Below the pieces are notes generated by a model. The model worked only from the letters and a program-made list of their open reading frames with translations. It had not been told where the DNA came from and made no database searches. DNA of 64,000 bases from Piscinibacter sp. XHJ-5 (lineage in GTDB: Bacteria > Pseudomonadota > Gammaproteobacteria > Burkholderiales > Burkholderiaceae_C), in contig NZ_CP123228.1 in assembly GCF_029855045.1 (NCBI RefSeq), forward strand, positions 4,030,001 to 4,094,000, written 5' to 3'. The translations under genes and the position numbers were made by a program. Below, piece by piece: positions 45,589 through 53,649 of the stretch (positions are counted from its first letter, which is position 1; each line of letters begins with the position of its first letter).

Positions 45589-46461
45589 GTGCCCCAGTCC
45601 CCTCTCCAGCTCAACGCCGACCTGCATTGCCACTCCACCGTGTCCGACGGCACGCTGCATCCGCAGGCGCTGGCCGCGCGCGCCAAGGCCAACGGCGTCG
45701 AGCTGTGGGCGCTGACCGATCACGATGAAGTGGGCGGCCAGCGGCGCGCGCTGGAGGCGGCACTCGATCTGTCGCTGCCCTACCTCACCGGCGTCGAGAT
45801 CTCGGTGAGCTTTGCCGGCATCACGGTGCACATCGTCGGCCTGGGCTTCGATCTGGACAATGCGGCGCTGCAGGCAGGCCTGGCGGCCACGCGCGGCGGG
45901 CGCCGACAGCGCGCGATGGAGATGTCCGACGCGCTGGCCGCGGCCGGCATCCGCGGCGCCTTCGAAGGCGCGCTGAAGTACGCCGGCAATCCCGAGCTCA
46001 TCTCGCGCACGCACTTCGCCCGTCACCTGGTGGAGACCCGCGCGTGCAGCGACACGCAGGAGGTGTTCCGCCGCTTCCTGGTCCAGGGCAAGCCCGGCTA
46101 CGTGCCCCACCGCTGGGCCACGCTGCGTGACGCGGTGCACTGGATCGTCGCGGCCGGCGGCATGGCGGTGATCGCACACCCGGGGCGCTACAAGCTCACG
46201 GCCAACGAGGAATACGCGCTGTTCAGCGAATTCAAGGCACATGGCGGCCAGGGCGTGGAGGTCGTGACCGGCAGCCACCATGCGTCCGATTTCGTCAAGT
46301 ACACCGACATGGCGCTGGAGTTCGGCCTTTACGCCTCGCGCGGCGCCGACTTCCACAGCCCGGAAGAAAGCCACGTCGACCTCGGCACGCTGCCGGACCT
46401 GCCGGCGAAGCTGACACCGGTGTGGGAAGCGCTGCAGCACCGCGTGCATCAGCCGGCGTGA
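45589..46461 (+). CDS. PHP-domain 3',5'-nucleotide phosphatase (RNase AM / TrpH family)
   Basis: The product has 290 residues. All PHP metal motifs are in place: DLHCHSTVSDGTLHP (about residue 11), ALTDHDEVGG, GVEISV, HIVGLGFD, AVIAHPGRYKL and ASRGADFHSPEE. The family (E. coli YciV/RNase AM) hydrolyses 3',5'-nucleoside bisphosphates and trims short 5' ends of RNA; metals are bound in the cytoplasm. The start is GTG 45589. It is followed after 64 bases by yciO, and the trpH-yciO pairing is common in proteobacteria. Confidence 0.88.
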   Translation: MPQSPLQLNADLHCHSTVSDGTLHPQALAARAKANGVELWALTDHDEVGGQRRALEAALDLSLPYLTGVEISVSFAGITVHIVGLGFDLDNAALQAGLAATRGGRRQRAMEMSDALAAAGIRGAFEGALKYAGNPELISRTHFARHLVETRACSDTQEVFRRFLVQGKPGYVPHRWATLRDAVHWIVAAGGMAVIAHPGRYKLTANEEYALFSEFKAHGGQGVEVVTGSHHASDFVKYTDMALEFGLYASRGADFHSPEESHVDLGTLPDLPAKLTPVWEALQHRVHQPA

Positions 46462-46525
46462 CCCGCAACAGTCTCGCCCGGCTTGCGGGCAGAGCAAGCG
46501 AAGCGCACGGCACAATCCGGCGCCC

Positions 46526-47157
46526 ATGTCGCAATACTTCGAGGTCCATCCCGACAATCCGCAGCCGCGCCTGCTGAAGCAGGCGGCGCAGATCCTGCAC
46601 GCGGGCGGCATCGCGGCGGTCCCCACCGACTCCAGCTATGCGCTGGTGTGCCACCTCGACGACAAGGACGCCGCCGCCCGACTGCGCCGCATCCGGGGCC
46701 TCGACGACAAGCACCACCTGACGCTGCTGTGCCGCGATCTGTCGGAGCTGTCCAACCATGCACGGGTCGACAACCGGCAGTACCGCATGCTCAAGCTCGC
46801 GACGCCGGGTCCTTTCACCTTCATCCTCGAGGCGACGAAGGAAGTGCCGCGGCGCGTGTCGCATCCTTCGCCCGCACCATCGGGCTGCGCGTGCCCGACC
46901 ACCGCGTGACGCAGGAGCTCCTGGGCATCCTCGGCCAGCCGCTGCTCGCGACGACGCTGATCGCGCCGGGCGAGACCCGCCCGATGAACGACCCGCATGC
47001 GATCCGCGACCGCTTCCTGAAGCAGATCCACGCCGTCGTCGATGCGGGTGCTTGCCCGGCGGAGCCGACCACGGTGATCGACCTCACCGGCGAGCACGCG
47101 CGCCTGGTCAGACCCGGCCGCGGCGACCCGGGCGCGATCGGCCTCAGCCTCATCTAG
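46526..47157 (+). pseudogene. yciO: yciO-like (Sua5/YciO/YrdC family), broken by a one-base frameshift
   Basis: Residues 1-about 114 read well as YciO in one frame (MSQYFEVHPDNPQPRLLKQA, VPTDSSYALVCHLDDKDAA, LTLLCRDLSELS, FTFILEATKEVPRRV). The rest continues in another frame from about 46872 to 47157 (RTIGLRVPDH, PTTVIDLTGEHARLVRPGRG). The join needs one extra base near 46871, where the family reads HPSRRTIG and the DNA has TCGCCCGCACC. As written, the first frame stops at 46909 after 127 residues. The family binds RNA and nucleotides, and YciO is a paralogue of the tRNA t6A enzyme TsaC. A sequencing error in a C-rich run is as likely as a true mutation, because both halves are otherwise undamaged. 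Confidence 0.8.
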
Positions 47158-47187
47158 TGCCACCGGGCCGGGTCGCGCGGGAAGCGC

Positions 47188-47226
47188 TTGACAGCCGCGT
47201 GCAACCGATACTAGAGTGATATCACT
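47188..47226 (+). promoter_or_regulatory. Promoter with perfect palindrome AGTGATATCACT upstream of the SPFH operon
   Basis: A consensus -35 TTGACA (47188-47193) is followed 15-16 bases later by TACTAG/ACTAGA as a possible -10. The 12-bp perfect palindrome AGTGATATCACT occupies 47215-47226, directly downstream of or overlapping the -10. This is a good place for a repressor. The third gene of the operon encodes a ribbon-helix-helix protein, which makes autoregulation plausible. Confidence 0.6.
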
Positions 47227-47252
47227 TTGCGATCATCACGACGGAGCACGAC

Positions 47253-48146
47253 ATGGACAAGCAGGCGGCGCAGGAACGCAGCGCGCGATCGGGCAATGGC
47301 TTCGCCTGGTTCGCCATGGGCCTGGCGAGCCTGTTCGTCGGCGCCTTCCTGCTGTGGGCGCGGCCGGCCCCTTCGACGCTGCTGCTGGCGGCGCTGGCCG
47401 CGCTGTTCACGCTGTGGTGCTGGGTCGGCCTGTACATGCTGCAGCCCAATCAGGGCGCAGTGCTCACGCTGTTCGGCAGCTATCGCGGCACCGACCGCAG
47501 CGACGGCCTGCGCTGGGCCAATCCGTTCTATGCCAAGGACAAGGTCTCGGTGCGCGCACGCAACTTCAACAGCGAGAAGCTGAAGGTCAACGACCTGCGC
47601 GGCAACCCCATCGAGATCGCGGCGGCCATCGTCTGGCGCGTCGAGGACACTGCGCGCGCCACCTTCGACGTCGAGGACTTCGAGGCCTACGTGCTGACGC
47701 AGGCCGAGGCCGCCGTGCGCCATCTGGCGTCCAGCTACGCCTACGACAACATCGACGACCACGATGCGCCCGCCTCTGCCCGCGAGATCACGCTGCGCTC
47801 GGGCACCGAGGAGGTGGGGGCCGCATTGCGCACCGAGCTGCAGGCGCGCTTCGCGCAGGCGGGCATCGTCGTCGTCGACGCCAAGCTCACCCACCTCGCC
47901 TATGCGCCCGAGATCGCCGGCACCATGCTGCGCCGACAGCAGGCCGAAGCGGTGGTGGCGGCCCGCACGAAGATCGTGCAAGGCGCGGTCGGCATGGTCG
48001 AGCTCGCGCTCAAGGGCCTCACCGAGCGCGGCCTGGTCGATCTCGACGACGAGCGCAAGGCCGCCATGGTCAGCAACCTGCTGGTCGTGCTGTGCGCCGA
48101 TCGCGATGCGACGCCGGTGGTGAATACCGGCACGCTGTACAACTGA
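47253..48146 (+). CDS. SPFH/band 7 (stomatin-prohibitin-like) membrane protein
   Basis: The product has 297 residues: two adjacent membrane helices (about 17-36 and 42-60), then an SPFH domain from about residue 62 ([60 protein letters not shown]) and an alanine/glutamate-rich helical end with [24 protein letters not shown] proteins form large ring-like membrane assemblies that organise lipid domains or quality control. GGAG sits 9 bases before the ATG. It is the first gene of a compact three-gene operon with a small membrane protein and an RHH regulator. Confidence 0.88.
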   Translation: MDKQAAQERSARSGNGFAWFAMGLASLFVGAFLLWARPAPSTLLLAALAALFTLWCWVGLYMLQPNQGAVLTLFGSYRGTDRSDGLRWANPFYAKDKVSVRARNFNSEKLKVNDLRGNPIEIAAAIVWRVEDTARATFDVEDFEAYVLTQAEAAVRHLASSYAYDNIDDHDAPASAREITLRSGTEEVGAALRTELQARFAQAGIVVVDAKLTHLAYAPEIAGTMLRRQQAEAVVAARTKIVQGAVGMVELALKGLTERGLVDLDDERKAAMVSNLLVVLCADRDATPVVNTGTLYN

Positions 48147-48163
48147 TTGCCGGCGAGGCTGCC

Positions 48164-48478
48164 ATGACCTTTTCGCGCCACCTGCTGTGGAAGCTTCCGC
48201 TGGCCGCGGCCTTGCTGGCCGTGCTGGCCGCTGTCGCGGCGGCGGAGCTTGCACCGGCCGTGCCGCTGGCCACCGTGCTGCTCAGCGCCCTCGGGGGCGC
48301 GATGGTGCTGCTGGCGCTGCTGTGCATCGCCGTCATCGTGATGGGCTCGCGGCTGCAGGCCATCCTGAGGCGCGGCGGCAGCGATACCCAGTGGCTGTGG
48401 TTCGGCGCCGAGCCGCCGGGCCTCGCTCGGCTTCGCGATCGCAGCAAGGCGCGCCGGCGCGATGGCCAGTCCCGGTAA
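48164..48478 (+). CDS. Small two-helix membrane protein of the SPFH operon
   Basis: This 104-residue protein has two strong membrane helices (about 10-27 and 34-61) and a basic cytoplasmic tail ([20 protein letters not shown]). I do not recognise a family. It starts 17 bases after the SPFH stop and overlaps the next gene by 17 bases, so it is part of the operon. It may be a membrane partner or assembly factor for the SPFH protein, which is inference from position only. Confidence 0.7.
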   Translation: MTFSRHLLWKLPLAAALLAVLAAVAAAELAPAVPLATVLLSALGGAMVLLALLCIAVIVMGSRLQAILRRGGSDTQWLWFGAEPPGLARLRDRSKARRRDGQSR

Positions 48479-48650
48479 GAAGCCCTTTTTGCTGCGCGTC
48501 GATCCCGAGTTGTGGGTGGAGATCGAGCGACTGGCGGCCGCCGAGCTGCGCAGCGTCAACGCGCAGGTCGAGTACCTGCTGCGCGAGGCGCTGCGCGCGC
48601 GCACCGGCCGCTCGGTGTCGCCGGTGAAGAAGAAGCTCAGCCGCGCTTGA
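48462..48650 (+). CDS. Arc-family ribbon-helix-helix DNA-binding protein
   Basis: The product has 62 residues. The Arc/RHH pattern is clear: a beta strand ([11 protein letters not shown]), helix A ([13 protein letters not shown]) and helix B after VN ([14 protein letters not shown]), then a lysine-rich tail. Such dimers bind short palindromes, usually at their own promoter. The perfect AGTGATATCACT site before the first gene of this operon is the natural candidate. No toxin gene is attached. The end overlaps the convergent glutaredoxin-like gene by 14 bases. Confidence 0.85.
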   Translation: MASPGKKPFLLRVDPELWVEIERLAAAELRSVNAQVEYLLREALRARTGRSVSPVKKKLSRA

Positions 48651-48993
48651 GCGCCTGGGCCACGCGGTCGATGTCGAAGCCGACGATGCGCTGACCGCGC
48701 ACGATCAGCGTCGGCGTGCCCGGCGACAGCGCCGCGCGGTAAGCGGCGGCGCAGCCCGCGTCGCGCTCGATGACGCATTCGCGGAACGGCACGCCACGCT
48801 CGCTGAGCCAGGTGCGTGCCTGGTCGCAATAGGCGCAGGTCTGCGACGACAGCATCACGATGTCACCCGGCGCCGCGGCCTGCGCCACCTCGCGCCAGCG
48901 GCGCTCGTCCTGCACGCCGCCCAGCAGTTGCACGCCGCCCCACAGCGCGGCGACCAGCAGCAGCAGCGGAACGAAGCGGCGCAGTGCGGTCAT
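48637..48993 (-). CDS. Membrane-anchored glutaredoxin-like protein
   Basis: The product has 118 residues: an N-terminal hydrophobic anchor or signal (about 6-26, [18 protein letters not shown]) and a glutaredoxin fold with C53-A-Y-C56 ([15 protein letters not shown]) and the cis-Pro region [18 protein letters not shown]. It probably acts in thiol-disulfide exchange outside the cytoplasm. A further Cys pair ([15 protein letters not shown]) is of unknown use. The ATG overlaps the plsY stop. The 3' end overlaps the convergent RHH gene. Confidence 0.8.
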   Translation of the reverse strand: MTALRRFVPLLLLVAALWGGVQLLGGVQDERRWREVAQAAAPGDIVMLSSQTCAYCDQARTWLSERGVPFRECVIERDAGCAAAYRAALSPGTPTLIVRGQRIVGFDIDRVAQALKRG

Positions 48994-49673
48994 CGGCGGT
49001 GCTGCGGATGCCGCCCGCCGTGCTTGGCATGTCCATGCGGCGCCGGCGGATGCGCCGCGGGGGCCGCCTTCTGCCCGAGCTTGCTCTCGGTGCCGGCCAT
49101 CAGCTTCTGGATGTTGGGCGTGTGCCGCCACAGCAGCAGCAGGCCCATCAGCGCGACCACGCCGGCAATCGGGCCGCCGCCCCAGATGAGCAGCTGGTAG
49201 AACGGCGCGAACACCGCCGAGACGATGGAAGCGAGGGACGAATAGCGGAAGAAGAAGGCGATGATGAGCCAGGTGGCGAGCGTCGCGAGGCCGAGCAGCG
49301 GCTGGAAGCCGAACAGCACGCCGGCCGCGGTGGCCACGCCCTTGCCGCCCTGGAAGCGAAAGAACACCGGCCACAGGTGCCCGAGGAAGGCCGCGAGGCC
49401 GACCAGCGCGACCGTGCCGACGCCCATGCCGAAGGCCTCGCCGAAACGGTCGACCAGCAGCACCGGCACATAGCCCTTCAGCGCATCGAGCACCAGCGTG
49501 AAGATGGCGGCCTTCTTGCTGCCCGAGCGCAGCACGTTGGTGGCGCCCGGGTTGCCGGAACCGTAGGTGCGCGGATCGCTCAGGCCCATCACGCGGCTCA
49601 CGATGACCGCGAAGGACAAGGAGCCGATCAGGTAGGCAGCCAGGACGGCGACGGCGGAATAGAGAGTCTCCAT
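48990..49673 (-). CDS. plsY: Glycerol-3-phosphate acyltransferase PlsY
   Basis: This 227-residue membrane protein has five to six helices and all PlsY motifs: GSGNPGATNVLRSGSK (about 39-54), FFRFQGGKGVATAAGVLFG (about 104-122) and RYSSLASIV. It adds an acyl group from acyl phosphate to glycerol 3-phosphate, the first step of phospholipid synthesis. The C-terminal 30 residues form an unusual His/Pro-rich hydrophilic tail (HPPAPHGHAKHGG, HPQHRR) with eight His. The tail could bind metal or simply be disordered; typical PlsY ends shortly after the last helix. Confidence 0.92.
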   Translation of the reverse strand: METLYSAVAVLAAYLIGSLSFAVIVSRVMGLSDPRTYGSGNPGATNVLRSGSKKAAIFTLVLDALKGYVPVLLVDRFGEAFGMGVGTVALVGLAAFLGHLWPVFFRFQGGKGVATAAGVLFGFQPLLGLATLATWLIIAFFFRYSSLASIVSAVFAPFYQLLIWGGGPIAGVVALMGLLLLWRHTPNIQKLMAGTESKLGQKAAPAAHPPAPHGHAKHGGRHPQHRR

Positions 49674-49709
49674 GGCGGGATTGTGCCTCTGCGCGTGTCG
49701 GCCACCGCG

Positions 49710-50198
49710 TCACAACGCGCAATTGACCGCCTTCGCCCCCAGCAGGTCCACCAGCATCCGGGGGTCGACCCCGACCAGGAATCCGCGCCGGCCGCCGTTG
49801 ATGCAGATCGAGGGCAGCGCGAGCACCGTCTCCTCCACGTACACCGGCATGGCCTTCTTCGTGCCGAAAGGCGACGTGCCGCCCACCAGGTAGCCGCTGT
49901 GGCGCTGGGCGACCTCGGGCTTGCACGGCTCGACCGACTTGGCGCCGATCTGCCGCGCGAGATTCTTGGTACTCACCTGCGCATCGCCGTGCATCAGCAC
50001 GATCAGCGGCTGCGCGCGCTCGTCCTGCATGACCAGGGTCTTCACCACCTGGTGCTCCGGCACGCCGAGCTGGCGCGCCGACTCCGCCGTGCCGCCGTGC
50101 TCGACGTAGTCGTACACGTGCTCGCTGAACGGCACCCCATGGCGCCGCAGCCACTGGGTCGCCGGCGTCTCGCTGACATGAGGCGACTTCTTCGCCAT
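49710..50198 (-). CDS. ybaK: YbaK/EbsC-family Cys-tRNA(Pro) deacylase
   Basis: The product has 162 residues. YbaK marks are visible: the catalytic Lys in HQVVKTLVMQ (about residue 53), HGDAQVSTKNLARQIGAKSV, GYLVGGTSPFGTKKAMPVYVE (about 100-120) and the C-terminal CINGGRRGFLVGVDP. It removes cysteine from mischarged tRNA(Pro) in the cytoplasm. The ATG is 1 base after the aldo-keto reductase stop. The call between YbaK and ProX-type relatives rests on the GTSPFG-KK pattern. Confidence 0.87.
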   Translation of the reverse strand: MAKKSPHVSETPATQWLRRHGVPFSEHVYDYVEHGGTAESARQLGVPEHQVVKTLVMQDERAQPLIVLMHGDAQVSTKNLARQIGAKSVEPCKPEVAQRHSGYLVGGTSPFGTKKAMPVYVEETVLALPSICINGGRRGFLVGVDPRMLVDLLGAKAVNCAL

Positions 50199-50199
50199 C

Positions 50200-51261
50200 T
50201 CACTGCGCGGGATCGCGAAGCTTCCAGCGAATGGCGTCGATCTGCGCGAGCAGCTCCGGCGCAAGCTGCGTGCCCCAGGCGTCGAGGTTCTCGTCGAGCT
50301 GCGCGCGCGTGGTGACGCCGATGATGGTGCTGGCCACGCGCCAGCTCGTGTAGCAGAAGGCCAGCGCCATCCGCGTCGGCGTGAGGCCGTGGGCGCGCGC
50401 CAGCGCGTTGTATTGCCGCGCCGCCTCGAGCGCCTCCGGCCGGCCCCAGCGCTGCTGCTTCATCGACTCGAAGATCGCAAGCCGCCCTGGCTGCTGTCCG
50501 GGCGTGTCCAGGCCGACGTCGTCGTACTTGCCCGTCAGCGCGCCGAAGGCGAGCGGCGAATAGGCCAGCAGCGACACGCCGTGGCGGTACAGCGACTCGT
50601 CGAGCCCGTTGTCGAGGCTGCGGCTCACCAGCGCATACGGGTTCTGCACGCTCGCGATGCGCGGCAGTCCGTGCTGCTCGGCGACGCGGACGAATTCGCA
50701 GACGCCGTACGGCGTCTCGTTGGACAGCCCGATGCAGCGCACCTTGCCGGCCCGGACCAGCCGCGCCATGGCCTCGAGCTGCTCATGGATGGAGCTGTAT
50801 GCGCGGTCCTTGGTCGGGTCGAAGTACAGGGCGCCGAACATCGGCACGTTGCGGTTGGGCCAATGGATCTGGTACAGGTCGATGTGGTCCGTGCGAAGCC
50901 GCTGCAGGCTGTCGTCGCAGGCCTGCACGATCTCGGCCGCGGTGAGGTCGGCACTGCCGTTGCGCACCCAGTCCATGTTGCGCGAGGGCCCGGCCACCTT
51001 GGTCGCCAGCACGACACGTTCCCGCATGCCGGGGCGCGCCTGGAACCACTCGCCGATGATGCGTTCGGTGGCGCCGTAGGTTTCGCGCCGCGCCGGCACG
51101 GCGTACATCTCGGCCGTGTCGATGAAGTTCACGCCACGCTCGACGGCGCGGTCCAGCAGCGCGTGAGCGCCCGCCTGGTCCACCTGCTCGCCGAAGGTCA
51201 TCGTGCCGAGGCACACCGGTGTCACGCGCAGCTCGCTGCCGCCGAGGGAGATGAGGTTCAT
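50200..51261 (-). CDS. Aldo/keto reductase (Tas-like)
   Basis: The product has 353 residues with a TIM-barrel aldo/keto reductase pattern: D-Y pair in VNFIDTAEMYAVPA (about 45-58), catalytic Lys in VVLATKVAGP (about 88), His in IDLYQIHWPNRNVP (about 127), and the NADP site IIGVTTRAQLDENLDAW near the C-terminus. The insert PTKDRAYSSIHEQLEAM and length match E. coli Tas. It reduces aldehydes or ketones with NADPH; the natural substrate is unknown. It overlaps the acyl-CoA synthetase stop (ATGA) and is followed at once by ybaK. Confidence 0.88.
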   Translation of the reverse strand: MNLISLGGSELRVTPVCLGTMTFGEQVDQAGAHALLDRAVERGVNFIDTAEMYAVPARRETYGATERIIGEWFQARPGMRERVVLATKVAGPSRNMDWVRNGSADLTAAEIVQACDDSLQRLRTDHIDLYQIHWPNRNVPMFGALYFDPTKDRAYSSIHEQLEAMARLVRAGKVRCIGLSNETPYGVCEFVRVAEQHGLPRIASVQNPYALVSRSLDNGLDESLYRHGVSLLAYSPLAFGALTGKYDDVGLDTPGQQPGRLAIFESMKQQRWGRPEALEAARQYNALARAHGLTPTRMALAFCYTSWRVASTIIGVTTRAQLDENLDAWGTQLAPELLAQIDAIRWKLRDPAQ

Positions 51262-52964
51262 CCGTGGTCGCTCCGTGGGGGAGGCGTGAGTTTGCCCGAT
51301 GAGGCTTGCGCCCTCTCCTCCTCGCGCAACCGCAGCACCCTCCTCTGCACCTTCCCCGTCGTCGTCATCGGCAGGGCATCGATGAACTCGATCTCCTTCG
51401 GGTACTCGTACGGCGCCAGCTTGCCGCGCACGTGTTGCTGCAGCGCCTCGACCAGGCGGGCATCGCCCTGGACACCGGGCGCCAGCACCACGTAGGCCTT
51501 GACCACTGCGCCGCGCTCGGCGTCCGGCTTGGGCACCACCGCCGCGTTGACCACCGCTTCGTGCTTGACCAGGCAGTTCTCGATCTCGCTCGGCCCGATG
51601 CGGTAGCCCGCAGCCTTGAAGACATCGTCGCTGCGTCCCTGGTACCAGAGGTAGCCGTCCGAGTCCATCACGGCGGTGTCGCCGGTGCGGCACCAGGAAT
51701 CGCCGAGGTCGCCGGTGTACTTGCGGCGCGTGGCGTCTTCGTTCTTCCAGTAGCCGAGGAAAAACACCGGATCGGGATGGCCGTGGATGTCGCGCCGATG
51801 CACCGCGACGTCGCCGGGCGTGCCGCGCGGGCATTCGCGGCCCCCGTCGTCGATCACCGCCACCCGGTGCCCGGGGTAGGGCCGCCCCATGCTGCCCGGC
51901 CGCGCGGGCCAGTGCAGCGAGCAGTTGCCGACGACGTAGTTCATCTCGGTCTGGCCGAACATCTCGTTGACGGTGACGCCGAGTTGCCGGGCGCAGTAGT
52001 CGAACACCGCGTCGCCGACGGCCTCGCCGGCGCTCATGATGGCGCGCAGCCTCAGCGCGAAGCGCTGCCGCGGCTCGGGGAAGGCCTTCATCATCGCCTT
52101 CAGCGCGGTCGGGAACAGGAAGGTGTGGGTGACGCGGTGACGCTGCATCAGATCGAAGGCGACCTGCGGCGAGAAGCGCCCCTGGTAGGCGACGATGGGG
52201 CGGCCGAAATACAGGCTGGGCAGCAGCGCGTCCATCAGGCCGCCCGTCCAGGCCCAGTCCGCGGGCGACCAGAACACCGCATCGTCCTGGGGAAACCAGT
52301 TCTGGCTGCAGACGAAGCCGCTCAGATTGCCGATGAGCGCGCGCTGCGGAATCAGCGCACCTTTCGGCGGGCCGGTGGTGCCGCTGGTGTAGATGAGCAC
52401 CGCGGCATCGTCGGCGCGCGTCTTCACCGCGGCGAAGCTGTCCGCCTCGCGGGCCACCGCGTCGGTCCAGTCGACGTCCCCCTGCCCGGCGGCGGCGCCC
52501 ACGGCGACCACGCGGCGCAGACCGGGACAGGCACCGCGCGCGGCCAGCACGTTGTCGATGGCGCTCTCGTCGACGATCGCGACCTGGGCGCCGCTGTCGT
52601 TCAGCCGGTACTCCAGCGCGTCGGGGCCGAACAGCATCGACAGCGGCATCGCAACGGCGCCCAGCTGGTAGACGGCGATGTGTGCGATGGCCGTCTCGAA
52701 GCGCTGCGGCATGACGATCGCCACACGGTCTCCGGCGCGCACGCCCAGGCGTTGCAGCGCGTTCGCGAGCCGGTTCGCTTCGCGCTGGAGCTGGTCGAAG
52801 CGCAGCGTCGCGGTGCTGCCGTTCTCGTGCTCCCGGTGGATGGCCACCGCGTCCGGCGTGTCGCGTGCCCAGCGCGCGCAGCAGACCTCGGCGATGTTGA
52901 AGCGTGCCGGCACCCGCCAGCGAAAGGATGTGTACAGCTCGGCGTAGCGGTCGGCGGCGGACAT
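51258..52964 (-). CDS. AMP-binding acyl-CoA synthetase
   Basis: The product has 568 residues. ANL-superfamily motifs are complete: P-loop LIYTSGTTGPPKGAL (about residue 188), MFGQTEMNYVVGN (adenine/carboxylate site), DSWCRTGDTAVMDSDGYLWY, FKAAGYRIGPSEIE, and the catalytic Lys near the C-terminus in TTTGKVQRRVLR. It activates a carboxylic acid to acyl-CoA through acyl-AMP. The string WSPADWAWTGGLMDALLPSL is shared with acetyl- and medium-chain acyl-CoA synthetases; chain length cannot be read from sequence. It is second in the gnat-acs-akr-ybaK-plsY-grx run on the minus strand. Confidence 0.88.
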   Translation of the reverse strand: MSAADRYAELYTSFRWRVPARFNIAEVCCARWARDTPDAVAIHREHENGSTATLRFDQLQREANRLANALQRLGVRAGDRVAIVMPQRFETAIAHIAVYQLGAVAMPLSMLFGPDALEYRLNDSGAQVAIVDESAIDNVLAARGACPGLRRVVAVGAAAGQGDVDWTDAVAREADSFAAVKTRADDAAVLIYTSGTTGPPKGALIPQRALIGNLSGFVCSQNWFPQDDAVFWSPADWAWTGGLMDALLPSLYFGRPIVAYQGRFSPQVAFDLMQRHRVTHTFLFPTALKAMMKAFPEPRQRFALRLRAIMSAGEAVGDAVFDYCARQLGVTVNEMFGQTEMNYVVGNCSLHWPARPGSMGRPYPGHRVAVIDDGGRECPRGTPGDVAVHRRDIHGHPDPVFFLGYWKNEDATRRKYTGDLGDSWCRTGDTAVMDSDGYLWYQGRSDDVFKAAGYRIGPSEIENCLVKHEAVVNAAVVPKPDAERGAVVKAYVVLAPGVQGDARLVEALQQHVRGKLAPYEYPKEIEFIDALPMTTTGKVQRRVLRLREEERAQASSGKLTPPPRSDHG

Positions 52965-53004
52965 GCGCCCAGCTTACGTTGCAGCGCGCGGCGCGCGCAT
53001 CGGG

Positions 53005-53517
53005 TCAAGCGCGGAACTGCTGCAGCGCTTCGCCGGCGATGCGGCAGATGCGCCACTCGGGCATCACGGTGGCGCCGAGCTTCTCGTAGAAGCGGATGGC
53101 GTTCTCGTTCCAGTCGAGCACGCTCCATTCGAAACGGCCGTAGTGGCGCTCGGCGGCCAGCTTGCCCAGGCGCGTGAACAGCGCCCGGCCTATGCCCAGA
53201 TTGCGGTGCGCCGGCTTCACGTACAGGTCTTCGAGGTACAGCCCCGGCTGCGCGAGGAACGTGGAGAAGTTGGTGAAGAACAGCGCGAAGGCGACCACCG
53301 TGCTCTCGCCTTCGGCCACCGCATCGGCCGGCAGCTCGGCCACCCAGGCCTCGACGACGGGCTTCTCGCCGAACAGATGCGGCCGCAGCCGCTCGGGCGT
53401 GACCTGCAGCAGGTGGGTGAGCTTCTCGAACTCGGCGAGCTCGCGGATCAGCTGGACGATGGGCGCGACGTCGCGCAGCTCGGCGGGGCGAAGGGTGAAG
53501 GGGACGGGTGCGCTCAT
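53005..53517 (-). CDS. GNAT-family N-acetyltransferase
   Basis: The product has 170 residues with a GNAT fold similar to diamine/thialysine acetyltransferases: FTLRPAELRDVAPIVQLIREL at the N-terminus, YLEDLYVKPAHRNLGIGRALF with the acetyl-CoA loop R-x-x-G-I-G (about 110-116), and SVLDWNENAIRFYEKLGA (about 137-153). It transfers an acetyl group from acetyl-CoA to an amine of unknown identity. It is first in the minus-strand run, 40 bases before the acyl-CoA synthetase gene. Confidence 0.85.
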   Translation of the reverse strand: MSAPVPFTLRPAELRDVAPIVQLIRELAEFEKLTHLLQVTPERLRPHLFGEKPVVEAWVAELPADAVAEGESTVVAFALFFTNFSTFLAQPGLYLEDLYVKPAHRNLGIGRALFTRLGKLAAERHYGRFEWSVLDWNENAIRFYEKLGATVMPEWRICRIAGEALQQFRA

Positions 53518-53649
53518 CGGGCGGATTCTCGGCCCATTCGTGCGCCGTGGGACCCCAACGTCTGGGGGGAAATTGTCGCGGGCACCGCCGGCCCGACCCT
53601 GTCACCCGTGCGGCAGCACCGCGGGGCGCGCGCTCCTATAGTCGGCCGC

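Noticed and set aside
48462..48650. Antitoxin of a toxin-antitoxin pair
   Set aside because: No toxin-like small gene is adjacent on the same strand. The upstream partners are membrane proteins and the downstream gene is a convergent glutaredoxin-like gene.
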